Of a DNA stretch of 64,000 nucleotides, positions 13,045 to 25,027 are shown piece after piece. The DNA comes from Colias croceus. Lineage: Eukaryota; Arthropoda; Insecta; Lepidoptera; Pieridae. The translations under genes were made by a program, and so were the position numbers. The stretch is taken from assembly GCF_905220415.1 (NCBI RefSeq), contig NC_059538.1, forward strand, positions 930,001 to 994,000, read 5' to 3'. The stretch's first letter is position 1. Each line of letters begins with the position of its first letter. A model generated the notes under the pieces. It was not told the origin of the DNA. It made no database searches and saw nothing but the letters and a program-made list of their open reading frames with translations.

Positions 13045-13215
13045 AAGCTATTGCATAGCTTCTATCGCGGGCCTTGAGCGCGGGGACCGAATTGAGAAAT
13101 TCCGTAACGAAAAAACCTCACGCTCCCCACTCCGACGGGCTCGGAGGTGTGGCTTGAAGACATAGCATGCAATAGCTTTACCGCGGCAGTCCCCGAGTGC
13201 CACACGTCTTTTTTT
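13045..13215 (-). repeat. interspersed repeat D, copy 2
   Basis: Inverted relative to the copy at 300-476. It begins aagctattgcatagctt (itself a small palindrome) and ends gccacacgtc plus a T run. Confidence 0.75.
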
Positions 13216-13826
13216 ATAGATGTAATTGATTGATGTAATTGTACTGTTTAGAAAGTTAACTGTAAGCTCTTTTAAACAGAAGGCTTGAAAATTCATAGTT
13301 TTTTGTAACTGAGATTAAAAAGTGATGATTGATGAATATTACAGAGGTACGAATAATGTAATACTCCATTCAATAAAATAAAGTCTGTTATACAAAAAAC
13401 ATACATAAAATAATGTTGTTAAAATTCCACATTACCAGTCAATTTGAATTGAAATCGTATTAATTTATCCATGAAATTGAGTTTATATTGTGCAGTGTGT
13501 CAATAACGCTATAACAACGTACAACATTATTCTCAATGTTACCAGCCGAATAAATCTCACGATAACTAATAAAGTGTCGAAATAACTCATTCACACTTCC
13601 CGCTTGCGTGCCAGGAACAAAAACCCAATATTTTAGTGTAGCAATTTCACACTCATTTGTGGAACTAATTATTTCGTTACGTTATTTGCAAATCACGTGG
13701 CTCAACTAGTAAAAATACTTTTTCATATTCGATTTTTCTCATGAGGAATTGGTCGTCGAGTGATGGTATTTGGCCTTCTTCCTTAAATGGATTATATAAA
13801 AAAATCCAACTGTTTATGTACTACTA
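13216..13826. other. no gene seen
   Basis: AT-rich noncoding DNA. Confidence 0.5.
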
Positions 13827-13993
13827 CTTAGCTGTGCTCCTCGGTTTTACCCGCTAATAGCTCCGCTCCTGTTGGCCTGGCCTTCCTCGATAAATGTGCT
13901 ATCTAACACCGAAAGAATTTATCAAATCGGACTAGTAGTTACCGAGGTTAGCGCGTTCAAACAGACTCTTCAGCTTTATAATATTAGTATAGA
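13827..13993 (-). mobile_element. Helitron-like repeat, family B
   Basis: Minus-strand copy: starts at 13993 with TCTATACTAATATTATAAAG, ends near 13827 with CTAAG in place of CTAG, and has lost part of its GC-rich end. Confidence 0.6.
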
Positions 13994-14586
13994 TTGTACA
14001 AACAAACTCTACATCTTTATATTAGTACAAATTGTACATAGTTTTTTTAAGTTGGCAACACGCAAATTTGTAAAAGTTGGGACAGTAACAGTTACGATGC
14101 ATAACGGCTGATAAACGGCTTTCTGATTTGTTGGATTTGAGCCCCGAATGGAATATCTATTAAAAATATCTGAAAAATGAACAAAAAATAATAATGAAAA
14201 TTTATGTGGCGGTACGCTCGGTCAGCTAGTTTGAACAAATATCACAAATCTATATATTATTCGCGATGGTTCGTCGTCTCGCGCATAATTTAAATTGCAG
14301 ATTTGCATAATGCATTTCAGTTTGTTGTTTATTATTTTGCATTGTATTGTAGTATCGTTTTATTTTTACCTGAATGTCAAAAGTGTATGCAAGTTAATCC
14401 ACTGCACGTGTGAAGGGCCTAATCGGATATGATGGCAGTAAATAAGCTGACAAATTGACATTATAAAGAGTTTAACCACTATCGATTTTTTACCAATTCT
14501 TCTCAATTAATTATTTGCAAGTCAAACTTAAACATCTACTCAAAAATATCTACCTGTAGAAGTTAATATGAAAAAAAAAATCAATA

Positions 14587-14765
14587 TCCATACTAATATT
14601 ATAAATGCGAAAGTAACTCTGTCTGTCTGTTACTCAATCACGCCTAAACTACTGAACCTATTTGCATGAAATTTGGTATGGAGATATTTTGATACCCGAG
14701 AAAGGACATAGGCTATCTTTTATTGTGAAATATGTACCACGGGCGAAGCCGGGGCGGACCTCTAG
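14587..14765 (+). mobile_element. Helitron-like repeat, family A (short variant)
   Basis: TCCATACTAATATTATAAAT start, (gtct)n run, gagatattttgatacccg, and the end cgggcgaagccggggcgg followed by acctCTAG. It is inserted between A and T. Confidence 0.7.
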
Positions 14766-15992
14766 TTGAGTATAAATTTCAGTTATTTTAGAGTATGTTT
14801 CCTTCACGCGTCATATCAATCTCATGATTCTTAGTAAGAAAGACCGCAAAATATCTTGATACCTATAAAACCAAATATTAATAAGTGGCTTAATCTAAAA
14901 AGCATTATAATATTTCTGCACTAGAGGCAGCCCTGTACCCGGATGGCTGCCAACTCGCTCTTGGCCGTAGCCTTTAAGAACTAATGCCGCATGCCTTCCG
15001 GTACTTTGTTTAGCGTTTTGTAGGCATGCTAACTTTTAACAAATTTGCGAATGCTCTTAAAGTTGGAAACTTTAGATTGCCTTTTTACAATCGTTTAGCT
15101 TTTCTTATGGAAGTATTGCTTCTGTTTTGTTCATGAGATAATCGCGTTTTTAAGTATTTTTTTAGTGTTATGGCTTATAACGAAATTTATCCTATTCTAA
15201 GAAATAACACGCGAGGCCGGGTTAAATATTAGTTTGAATGTAATAAGAATGTACTGCGATTCTACACAGCTACCTAATTGATGTAGGTAGTTGATAACAA
15301 AACGCAGCAAGTCAACGACTATTAGCAAAGTGAAGGTAGTTGGGTCGAATGTCGTATAAACAACGTCCGAGCCCCTAGGCACGATTCGTACGAATGCGCC
15401 ACGGGACAAAGGAAAACGGCTTTTTATAGTATTCGACAGCTAAGCATGTTCAGACTTGAAATAATGACAACTATGTTGACAACTATTCATCCACAAAAAT
15501 ATTAAATCCAAAAGTTACGTCTAACACTATATAATATTTTATTATCTTACTTACACTACTCGTAACTCAATAATGCTTGCAGAATTTTAATCATTAAGGT
15601 TTGTTGACTGATATCCTTTTGATTTAAGATGATAACCGTTATTTTTTTGAAACCTACACAAGAAATTAGCAGGGCGGCCTATTTGTAGCCAGGGCTAGTG
15701 TTTTAAAATTAGTGAAATCAAATGATAAACATTTTTAACGTTCTTAATGACGGCAGATATTAATATTTAATTCATGGTTTCATTCACTCACACTGCATGA
15801 GTGAGAACAACAAACTAAGCAAATGCTGAAGAATTTATTTTCCCCGCCTTATCTTTCCGAACGAGTAAGTGACGCATTGAAGCTTAAACCGATCACTTGT
15901 TGCACACACAACACTTTCCTTATTCCTTGTTCACTTTTGTTTGTTTGGCACAATCAGATATAGTTCATGGGATATAAAGATATTATTATATA
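14766..15992. other. no gene seen
   Basis: Noncoding. A GC-richer patch near 14930-15010 (gatggctgccaactcgctc) may be repeat debris. Confidence 0.45.
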
Positions 15993-16179
15993 CTAGTGGT
16001 CCGCCCCGGCTTCGCCCGTGGTACATATTTCACAATAAAAGGTAGCCTATGTCCTTTCTCGGGTATCAAACAAATATCTCCATACAAAATTTCATGCAAA
16101 TCGGTTCAGTAGTTTAGGCGTGATTTAGTAACAGACAGACAGACAGAGTTACTTTCACATTTATAATATTAAGTATGGA
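15993..16179 (-). mobile_element. Helitron-like repeat, family A (short variant)
   Basis: Mirror copy of 14587-14765: CTAG end at 15993, TC start at 16179. The agacagacagacag run marks the 5' part. Confidence 0.7.
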
Positions 16180-16458
16180 TTTTTGGACGTGTCTGAATAT
16201 TCTTAGCTCTGCAATTGCAATACAAATGTCTTTGTATTTTTACGCGATTTCATTTGAATTATTTAGAATATATTTATGTGGGCTTCATAAGCATAATATT
16301 TTTCACATTGTGTTTTGTTAGAGCATTGGTATTAAGTTTTTTCTGCTTACAATATCACAATTATGGCGTGCTAACGATAAAGATAGACCACCAGGAATAT
16401 ATATTTTTATTTAAACAAAATGTTCATTTTATACATTTACTTCGAATTTATTATTAAA

Positions 16459-16607
16459 CTAGCTTACCGCCCGCGGCTTCGCCCGTTTTCTCGAAACAGA
16501 TCGAACTGCACATGGTGTGCGAATTTTATTATAATCGGTTAAGTGGTTTAGGAGTCCATTGAGGACAAACATTGTGACACGAGATTTATATATATTATGA
16601 AGATGAA
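16459..16607 (-). repeat. Helitron-like repeat, shorter relative
   Basis: CTAGCTTACCGCCCGCGGCT followed by tcgcccg is a family-A type terminus; the body (ttataatcggttaagtgg) differs. The far end is approximate. Confidence 0.5.
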
Positions 16608-17589
16608 ATGTTATATGACCAGTCTTAATGTTTCTTTACTCCTAATTTACAATACATAAAACTATTTTTTTAAACTTAAAAATAATAAATATAAATTATT
16701 TAGAGGTACTACTTTTGCGTCACCTATTTCAAAATTAATTACCTATAAATCTACAAGACAAGTTCTGCCTTGAATACCATGCAAAAAATATACAAGAACA
16801 TAATGACACTACGAGTGGCCCTATTAATATTCCATAAACTCGATTCCAAGCCCTCCATCGTGCACAAACCCAACTGTAAATCTCTTACAGGAGGAGCTTA
16901 AAAGCTCTTGACATGCGCTGCTCCTTCCCAGCTCTAAGCCAGCAAATTTCTAGTTTTATTTCCGCCTGATATATGACTACGTGCCCAAGGACCCTACACA
17001 CAGGTATCGGAGACTGGAGCAAGCTCTAGAGAGCGGTGGAAAGCTGTCACACTACAGTCTACAAGGTCCTTAATGTCGGCGAGCGTTTATAGTGCATTGT
17101 TAGGACTAATGAATGGGTATGTAAGACTAATGAAATGGGATGTGGTTCAGTGTGATACAGCAGATATTTGAGAAATGGAACAAGGAGCACAATTAATTTG
17201 TGTGAACAATGTGATACTTGGTTTTTTTTGTAGGGTTTTTAAAGTGTTGATTACGTCCTTCGGACGATATATCGAACATTTGTGCGATACATCCTCTTCG
17301 TAGCAGATGTCGTAGCATAATCGTTAAGTGTGTTTCAAGTGTAATTTTAAATCAAACTTTACACAGGAACATGAATTATACTGTAATACTTAATAATATT
17401 TTAAAGACTGATTATTTATTATAAGTAGAATAAGAGAGGGACGATCCGCTCTACCCTCTGAGGCTCTACCTTAGTAGAATTTAATTACAGGTAAAACTTA
17501 TAGATGATATCTCTCTTTGTTACGGATAAAAATGAAATGTAGAAAAAGGAATAGATTTAAATTATGAATGATTGAGTGAAAATAGGTAC
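16608..17589. other. no gene seen
   Basis: Noncoding. A GC-richer part at 16900-17100 has no open frame or match I recognise. Confidence 0.45.
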
Positions 17590-17925
17590 TTTATTTGCAC
17601 CAAAACAAGGAAACAATACGAAAAAACACATACAAACAAACACGTACAAATAGGCGGCCTTATCGCTAAAGCAGCGATCTCTTCCAGGCAACCTTTAGTC
17701 GAGGATCACGAGAATTACGTTTTATGATGAGGTTGATGGTGCAGAACACAAAAATCATTAAATAAATAAGTATAAGACTACATATATTATACATATACAT
17801 ACATACGGATATTATAAAGATAAATAGTAAATATTTAGCTGCTTTTTAAACTCATTCAATGTCCCTGCTCTTCTGATATTGTCGGGCAAACTGTTAGATT
17901 ATATAAGGGGCAGATTGTTCATTAT
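17590..17925 (-). mobile_element. CR1/Jockey-type LINE, 3' end fragment
   Basis: On the minus strand the start encodes LPDNIRRAGTLNEFKKQL and a stop, matching the C-terminus of the LINE at 52760-54634 (LPESIRRAQNVKSFKALV). The 3' tail then shares ggttgcctggaagagat and gcgataaggccgcct with that LINE. This is a 5'-truncated copy lying ~160 bases before the first visible shakB exon. Confidence 0.75.
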
Positions 17926-18085
17926 ATAAGATTTGATTGTTTTATTTGAATTGATAGTATTTTTCTAATTGTCTCTGTCTATTGTTTGTATTTGACCATC
18001 TTTTCTAAGAAATGATGAGAATATTATTATATGAAATAATTATTATTATATGAATATAATAAATATTCCAACCATCTTATTGCAG

Positions 18086-18305
18086 GCGATGTTATTCTAC
18101 GCACCACGGTGGTTATGGAAGTCCTGGGAGGGGGGCAAGATCCGCGCGCTGATGATGGACCTCGACGTGGGGGTCTGCACGGAGATAGAGAAGAAGACGA
18201 AGAAGAAACTCATCCTGGACTACCTGTGGGAGAACCTGCGGTATCACAACTGGTGGGCGTACCGGTATTACCTGTGTGAAGGACTCGCGCTTGTCAATGT
18301 TATTG
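18086..18305 (+). CDS. shakB: shaking-B innexin, internal coding exon (partial gene)
   Basis: Innexins are four-pass membrane proteins that form invertebrate gap junctions; shakB makes electrical synapses in flies. This exon opens in frame after an acceptor (ttgcag) at GCG ATG and reads AMLFYAPRWLWKSWEGG, then a cytoplasmic loop, then LDYLWENLRYHNWWAYRYY and the start of the third membrane segment (CEGLALVNVI). It ends at a donor gtgagg inside a glycine codon. The LWENLRYHNWWAYRYY stretch and the whole order match remembered shakB much better than inx1, inx2, inx3 or inx7. The N-terminal ~150 residues (first membrane segment, first extracellular loop, YQWV) are missing; I did not find these exons upstream in the window. 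Fly shakB has alternative 5' exons, so long upstream introns are plausible. Confidence 0.9.
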
Positions 18306-18478
18306 GTGAGGTTTTTCATGTTTTGATAATGATAAGAGTGAGTAAGAGTGGACGTTGTGCTGGTTGTTGTTTGTTTATAATAAAGAAACAATTCATTTTA
18401 TTTGATATACTACTCCAAATTGGATAAAATAGGATATATGGAAAATTTTGATAAAATATTTTGAGGACAAAGGATTTA

Positions 18479-18655
18479 TTAAGCTATTGCATAGCTTCTA
18501 TCGCGGGCCTTGAGCGCGGGGACCGAATCCAGAAATTGCGTAACGAAAAACCTCACGCTCCCCACTCCGACAGGCACGGAGGTGTGGCTTGAAGGCATGC
18601 TATGTAATAGCTTTACCGCAGCAGTCCCCGGGTGCCACACGTTTTTTTTTTTACA
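18479..18655 (-). repeat. interspersed repeat D, copy 3
   Basis: Same orientation as 13045-13215 and the closest relative to it; ends in a run of T. It lies in the shakB intron, 174 bases after the exon at 18086-18305. Confidence 0.75.
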
Positions 18656-20902
18656 TACATAAATAGATTCTTTACAGCTATTTGTATTACAATATTTATA
18701 ATTAACTTTAACAAAACAATACGCCAATAAAATGGAATACCAATAATAAGACAATTAATGTGACAGACTAGTTTTACATTAATAATAACAACGATAAAGT
18801 TTTGAAGTGGAATGTCCTTGTCAATTTTATATTCAGAATCAGTTTTCACAAACTAAAAATTGGCAATAAGTATAGGTAATAAAGGTTAAATTATTGAAAA
18901 ACTACTTAAAAGGCGATACAAAGTTCTAAATCAGTGTTTTGTAAAATCGAATTCACCAGACGAGTGAGTGACCCACATACCTTATCTTTCAATATTAAAA
19001 ATAACATTCACAAAATACAGCTTCCAATCAAGTATCACATCTCACAAAGAACGTGAAAGTCCGTTAAAACAAAACGCCTACAAATTTTAGAATACTTTTG
19101 TATCATTCAATTCCTTTTAAAACACTGAAAATAAAAGCTGGCAAACGCGCAGTGCACATTTTTAATTCTTTTTTTTGTGACGCTACAAGCATTTTCGTTT
19201 AAATGGATTTTATAAAATATATTTCCTTTACAGAGTGCTAAGTTGGCTAGTTAGTATTGATCGGGGTATTTTAGGAATAGACTGAAATTGCTTCTGCTTT
19301 TGTGTAAGGCGTTTGAATTTGAGATCACTCTTAAGAGCATTGCTTACCTTGATTTGGAAACGAAATGCGGAGACAGATGTTGCAGATTTAAAACTATTAA
19401 TGTATTAAATTGATAAAATGGTAGTTAGTATTAATTCGAATTCTATGATTTAGATTTTACAAATATTCATACGTATAACATTCCAATAACAATATTGTAA
19501 CTGTAATTAACTGTATTATTCATTTGTGAAACGATAAGCCCAAAATATGTATTTATTGTGAAGAGCAGCTACTTGACTTCAAAAATTTTACTGTATTTTT
19601 AAATGCAAAAATGTAAAATTTTAATATTTTTCTGTAACGCATAATTATTATATTTTTTATTCATATTTTATTTTTTATAAAGCGTACATATGAGCGACGA
19701 TGGTGTTCCAACGCTGCCAACTTCACTCCAACTTGCTAATAAACGTAAAACAGTTTATATTGCAATCAAATTTGTTTCTCTACCTAATATAAATTGTGGA
19801 TAATTAAATCATAATTTCATTCTACCTATATCTAAAAAAGGCTTCAATAAAGTCACCATCAAACCAAACCACCACACCATCAAAACTTATAGATTAAATT
19901 TGTTTACTTTTTATAATCTCTGTTATGATTTACGCACGTAGACTAGTTTGTAATTCAGGACGCAGTGCCGGCAGATGGCGCTGTTTCGATTTCGGACAAG
20001 GGCCATTAAAACAGCGTAGTTGATTTTTTTTTTGTTTCTAGCATAAGTACTTTTTGGTACGTGAGAAATGCTTATTGATTTCAATTGGTTCAAATTAGTT
20101 GTGGCTTTTTGGAAACGATACAGGATGCTGTTTCCTATTTGTAAATTTATTTATTATCTTATAATCTGACCATACGATATAACTTAATTAGGAATAGGAC
20201 TTGTAATTTCTTCAAAAAGTCTTTTGACTTATGAAACTGTGTAGAATATGTATGAAATTATGTAGGAGTTTAATATTATTCAAAACCTACCTTTAAATAT
20301 TATGTAATAGTAAAATTATCACCGAATCTTTTGAAATATCATTTTACCATGTTTATTTGTAATACCATGCATTTTCAGCTACGTTATGAAAATGTTAAAA
20401 TAAAACCAGGTTATGCAGCGGTCATTACGCTTATTTATTGGCCCGATAGAAAACAGCGTGGCCGGCGTTTTTCCATGTGAAGCCCTTATTTTTGTTATTG
20501 GGACACGGAAATGCCGCTCGAAGCAAATTCGACTTGAATAATAAGCCTTTTTCAATAATTTTGTTGTGGACAGGAGAAAATCTGGCCCGTATATCTGTGT
20601 AGTGAGTATAGTAGTAAAAACCAACCGAAACATCAAAATTAAACGTATTCAAATGAAGTAACACCATTATTTAAAAAGAAAAAAAAACACGCACCTGTTT
20701 CGAGAGTTGCTGATAAATATATATATATTGTTTCTTTGTAACAAACAGATAAGCTAAACAGAACATATCCAGAAGTTTCACTGGCCATTACCTCGTAATT
20801 TGACAACTGAAAAGTGTCCTTGTAAGAATCCAGCTAGAGCTCTAAATAGAGAATATTTTTTCTTGTATTTGAAATAGTTTTATTGATTCGTGACTTCTCC
20901 AG
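18656..20902. other. shakB intron, otherwise empty
   Basis: AT-rich. It contains one agatggcgctgttt motif near 19975 and nothing else I can support. Confidence 0.6.
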
Positions 20903-21026
20903 GGCAAATGTTCCTGATGAACCGGTTCTTCGACGGCGAGTTCTTGACCTTCGGCCTGGACGTGATCGCCTACATGGAGTCAGACCAGGAAGACCGGATC
21001 GACCCTATGATTTACATATTTCCTAG
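20903..21026 (+). CDS. shakB: shaking-B innexin, second visible exon
   Basis: The exon follows an acceptor (cttctccag) and begins with GG, completing the glycine split by the previous donor. It reads GQMFLMNRFFDGEF, LTFGLDVIAYMESDQEDR and IDPMIYIFP, then a donor (AG|gtaagt) splits an arginine codon. This covers the end of the third membrane segment and the second extracellular loop up to the FPR motif. The joins to the exons before and after keep one open frame. MNRFFDGEF and the ESDQEDR stretch are close to remembered shakB. The intron before it is 2.6 kb and holds an interspersed repeat. Confidence 0.9.
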
Positions 21027-21356
21027 GTAAGTATACTGACTGTATATTTAACTACAGTTTACAGTAATACTGTACAGCAAAAGATATAAGATGTGGCAAA
21101 TTGCGTTCATTTTATTTTAGATTATAGCCCTCGTAGTCAATTTCACTTATATCCTATGAACTATAAATATGAGCTCACAACCTAGAAAGCTTATTTCAAT
21201 TGATAATTCAAATAAATTATCAAATGAATTTTAATGAAAACATATTATTAGCGGAATGAATTTGTTATTGTAATAAATAATCTGATGTATTTGTGAAAAT
21301 ATTTACCTTGAATAGATTAAAAGTCATCTTCGCTCATATCAATTTGTATGTTTCAG

Positions 21357-21762
21357 AATGGTGAAGTGTACACTATTCAACAAATTCGGATCATCGGGCG
21401 AGGTGGAGCGACACGATGCGCTCTGCATCCTGCCGCTCAACGTCGTCAACGAGAAGATTTACGTGTTTCTCTGGTTCTGGTTCGTCATCCTCGGGATCCT
21501 CACATTCATCACCCTCATCTATAGAATCGTCATCATCTTCTCCCCGCGCATGAGAGTCTACATGATGAGAATGAGGTTCAGGCTCGTTAGACGAGACAAC
21601 GTAGACACCATCGTACGGCGGAGCAAAATGGGAGACTGGTACTTACTTTACATCCTCGGGGAGAACCTCGACTCGGTCATATTCAGAGATATCATGCACG
21701 AGTTCGCGAATAAGTTAAATCATAACTATCAACATCATATCCACGGTGTTCCTGACGCGTGA
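21357..21762 (+). CDS. shakB: shaking-B innexin, terminal coding exon
   Basis: After the acceptor (tttcag), A plus ATG continues the split arginine: FPR|MVKCTLFNKFGSSGEVERHD. It carries the second extracellular loop cysteines (VKC...ALC), then LPLNVVNEKIYVFLWFW, which leads into the fourth membrane segment (VILGILTFITLIYR), and the cytoplasmic tail (RMRFRLVRRD, SKMGDWYLLYILGEN). It ends VPDA and TGA. FSPRMRVY and RRSKMGDW are shakB-like signatures. Unlike ogre in this window there is no intron at the IYR position. The usual HKYG of the loop is NKFG here, and shakB also differs at this point. ATG 21358 is internal, not a start. The three visible exons encode about 250 of an expected ~370 residues. 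Confidence 0.92.
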
Positions 21763-22400
21763 CCTCCGGTGCCAGGGTGGGTGTTCCACACGTGACTGAC
21801 GTCATTACAGCGCCACATGGACCCTCCCGTCTGAGTGCGCTGTAATCAACAAAGTGTCAACAGACTTCCAAATTTTTTCGTTCACATGTGAACATTACAT
21901 TAGCGGACCTAATTGACTGCCTAGAGGCACCCCACGCCCACGCTGAACGATAAATCCGCGGAGTGTATCATGTATATCAAAGACTTGTTTAAACTGTATT
22001 TTTAAACTTAACAGTGCAATTCTAAAAGCAATAATAGATTGTACTTAATGTTTAAGAACGTGATCTCAGGATGAATTATGTCGAAAGCCTTTAAAAAGTC
22101 ATCGGTGACGGCTATCCCGTTAGAGTGTCTAGTGTTCAACTTTTAGAAGTACTTTTACTAGTAGTTTGGCTGCTCTTAGAAATTGTTTGTCGAGACCGCT
22201 TCGTTTCTATAAACTAGCGAATAATATTGAAGATAAGCACACAGATAGCACACCACTTGTCTTTTTACACGATTTCTCACTTGCAAAATGTTTCAGACCA
22301 AATATGAAATTAAAAAGCAATAATTAAATAATCTATGAACAATGTAAGAATTTTAGATTTAAGGATGATTGGCAATAAATCGATGGTAAAACTATTGTCT
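21763..22400 (+). other. probable shakB 3' untranslated region
   Basis: The stretch after the shakB stop has no coding signal. It starts GC-richer and becomes AT-rich. An AATAAA at 22374-22379 is a plausible polyadenylation signal, so the transcript may end near 22400. A strong hairpin lies just beyond, at 22485-22555. The end point is inferred from the motif only. Confidence 0.4.
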
Positions 22401-22484
22401 AGAAACTAAATACATTGTGGCATATTTGTCATATGCGTACTCAACTTTTGCGCGCCAAAAGACATAATTACGTAATTAAAACAG

Positions 22485-22555
22485 AAAATGAGCAATTTGA
22501 AATAAGAATAAGTGGAATTGGTATTGAAAATTCTTATTCTCAATTTGCTCATTTA
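22485..22555. other. long hairpin near the shakB 3' end
   Basis: The left arm (aatgagcaatttgaaataag, then aat) pairs with the right arm (attcttattctcaatttgct, then catt) with two mismatches in about 24 positions, around a ~20-base loop. The size and near-perfect stem resemble a pre-miRNA or a tiny MITE. Neither is established. Confidence 0.5.
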
Positions 22556-24062
22556 GTCAATTATTATTTCGACATACGACGGAAAGAAAATCGATTTCAT
22601 AGGTTTTCTACGAGCAGGATGCACAGGAAAATTATATGTTATCTAGATGAGTGCTGAAGTAGATTGATTTTGTATTCATCTGCTTCAGATTCATCTAGAA
22701 TTTTTATTAAAAGGGTCGGCTGAAAGATTTTAGACGAAATATGTTGGAATCTTGTTGTGTTTAATAGTAGTTTATAATGTAAATGTAAAGGTTGTTTGTC
22801 TGTAACAATGTAAGCTGTAACATTAGTGCCACTGATGTTTTCTTTACTTGCCAATATCGATATTATTTAGCTAACTCAATAAACACATACTAAATTAATA
22901 AAAATTATTATATGTACACGAATACTGCCATTGGATAGATTTAATCGAGCATTAAGCATTATAGCGCATTTAAATTTAATATTTATATGTTTTAGGGCGT
23001 AAATCTGGAAATGTTGCCAAAACTATATCAGTAATTACAATTCTAAATTGATCTTTAACTAAACGATGTATATATACAACATAGATTAACGAAAATATTA
23101 AAACAGAGTGACCAAAGTGTTCATATTCTATGAGGTGTTTATTTCCAGATTTACGTCCTAATGAATCTATTTATTTCTAGTCACATATTGACATAGTTAT
23201 TGTCGGTGCGGTTTCTGCACTGCCAATTACTACGTTGGTCGGATATGAATCATGAGAATAATTTATCGAGAATGAAACAGTATTGTATTTAGATTCATAA
23301 GCGCCAAATATTGTGCCAAAGTGTTAAATAGAGGGATGTCAAGAAGCGAAGAAGTTACCACGAGAGATACCAAATAAATTACGAAAATACTGTATGCTCT
23401 TTTATTTATACCTACCAATACCTGAGAATTAAAGTTACAATGAAAACTTTCAACAATCAACACATTGTTGCTTGCCTTATCAAAATTTATATATATGTTT
23501 GGTATTAAAATATGTCAGTTTCATCTATATTGCACGCCTCATAAGCGAAGCGTTGAGGTGGGTACTACTGTCACTTCGCGCAAAACATCTGATTTTTCAA
23601 ACTTAAAATGTCTTTATGTATCATACATTGCACTTGTAAGATAATACATACACACACATATTAAGAAAAAACACTATTTTTAACATTCATGATATTTTTG
23701 ATGTCATTTTTGTTATTTAAACTAGTTAAAAAACAGTTTAAAAAAGTTCTGTCTTGGACGTCCGTTTGTCTGTATGTGCGGAGGATTTTCTTGTTAACAC
23801 GATAGCGACCGAAATACTTTACTAATCGAGTCTTTTTTTTTTCTCTTACGCTTGAGTATGCCCAGGAATAGAACCCTTTCATTTTTCAGGGTCTGATTCG
23901 ATGTGGTTTAATTGTTATTAAATAAACAAAAAAAAATATCGACTTTTTTTTTATAGTGTACTCAAAATTCACCATTATAAACTCGATTCTTTATACTATA
24001 AGCCAAGGTTTAAAAAATAAGTTGGTAGTCAGTCCCTTAAACCTGCGCAGTTTCACGTCTAG
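22556..24062. other. intergenic, nothing recognised
   Basis: AT-rich noncoding DNA between the presumed shakB end and the MITE at 24063. Confidence 0.5.
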
Positions 24063-24543
24063 GGGTCATCCATAAAGTACGTCACACAAATTTCATGAGT
24101 TTTTGAGTACCCCCCCGTCCTTGTCACAGGTGGTCACATTTCTAAGACCCCCCCCTCCCTAGTGTGACGTCACAATATGTTTTGCAATTTAACATCGAAA
24201 AATTATTAAATTAAAACAATTTCAAAATAGTTTTATTTCCATTTAAATTAAGTACTTTTTTATGAAATCAACATAATATTAAATATTTGAAACAATAACA
24301 AAAAAATAAACTAATGAATAAATATTATAAATTGTCAACAAAACAATTTAAACCGTATTGCCCGTAAGAGTTGGACATATTTTTTAGTTTAATTTATATT
24401 TCAAATTACGCGATTAATACCTCTAGATTTTTAAATGTGATGTCACGAAACTTAGGACCCCTCCCACCCCTTGTCACACCATGTCACACTTTGTCGACCC
24501 CCTCCCCCCCTCTTTACGTGTGACGTACTTTATGGATGGCCCC
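24063..24543. mobile_element. MITE flanked by CTAG
   Basis: Terminal inverted repeats gggg(t/c)catccataaagtac followed by gtcacac lie at both ends, next to CTAG on each side (24059-24062 and 24544-24547), which may be the target duplication. Subterminal parts are C-rich (acccccccgtccttgtcac). No transposase. The same terminus is widespread in insect genomes from memory. Confidence 0.75.
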
Positions 24544-25027
24544 CTAGGTGGGGCCACAAGAAAAATAGCTCAATTATTACGGTACCGCTTTTTTTACTTT
24601 TCCAACTGTTTTGAGACAGTACAAGAGCATTGGCACATGAGAACAAGTGTATCTACATACTTATATTATATACACCTTTATAAATAATCAATTTTATTGT
24701 AAAGGATGAGATTATGAGGCGTGCACTTTTGGATTTTCCAAACTTTTTAACTAGTCTTTTCGTAATTTGGGCAGTGATAATTTTTTTGCTTATAAAAGGC
24801 ATATAGGCACCACATTATAAGTACATCACTAATTTTCAATAGTGTTGACTTAAAAAATACAAAAGTTACTGCACCGACATTAAGTTATATAAAAAGAAAA
24901 AGAAATATCAAAATCGTTAATAAAGGTCAAGACATTAGTTCAAAAAATCATAAACGTCTGATAATATTACAGTAGCAAGTATAGAATATGAACCTACGCT
25001 AAAAAAGTAATTCATATATGAGTAGTA

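Noticed and set aside
21358..21762. Stand-alone 134-residue protein starting at 21358
   Set aside because: The ATG is an internal methionine of the shakB exon preceded by an acceptor and a split arginine codon.
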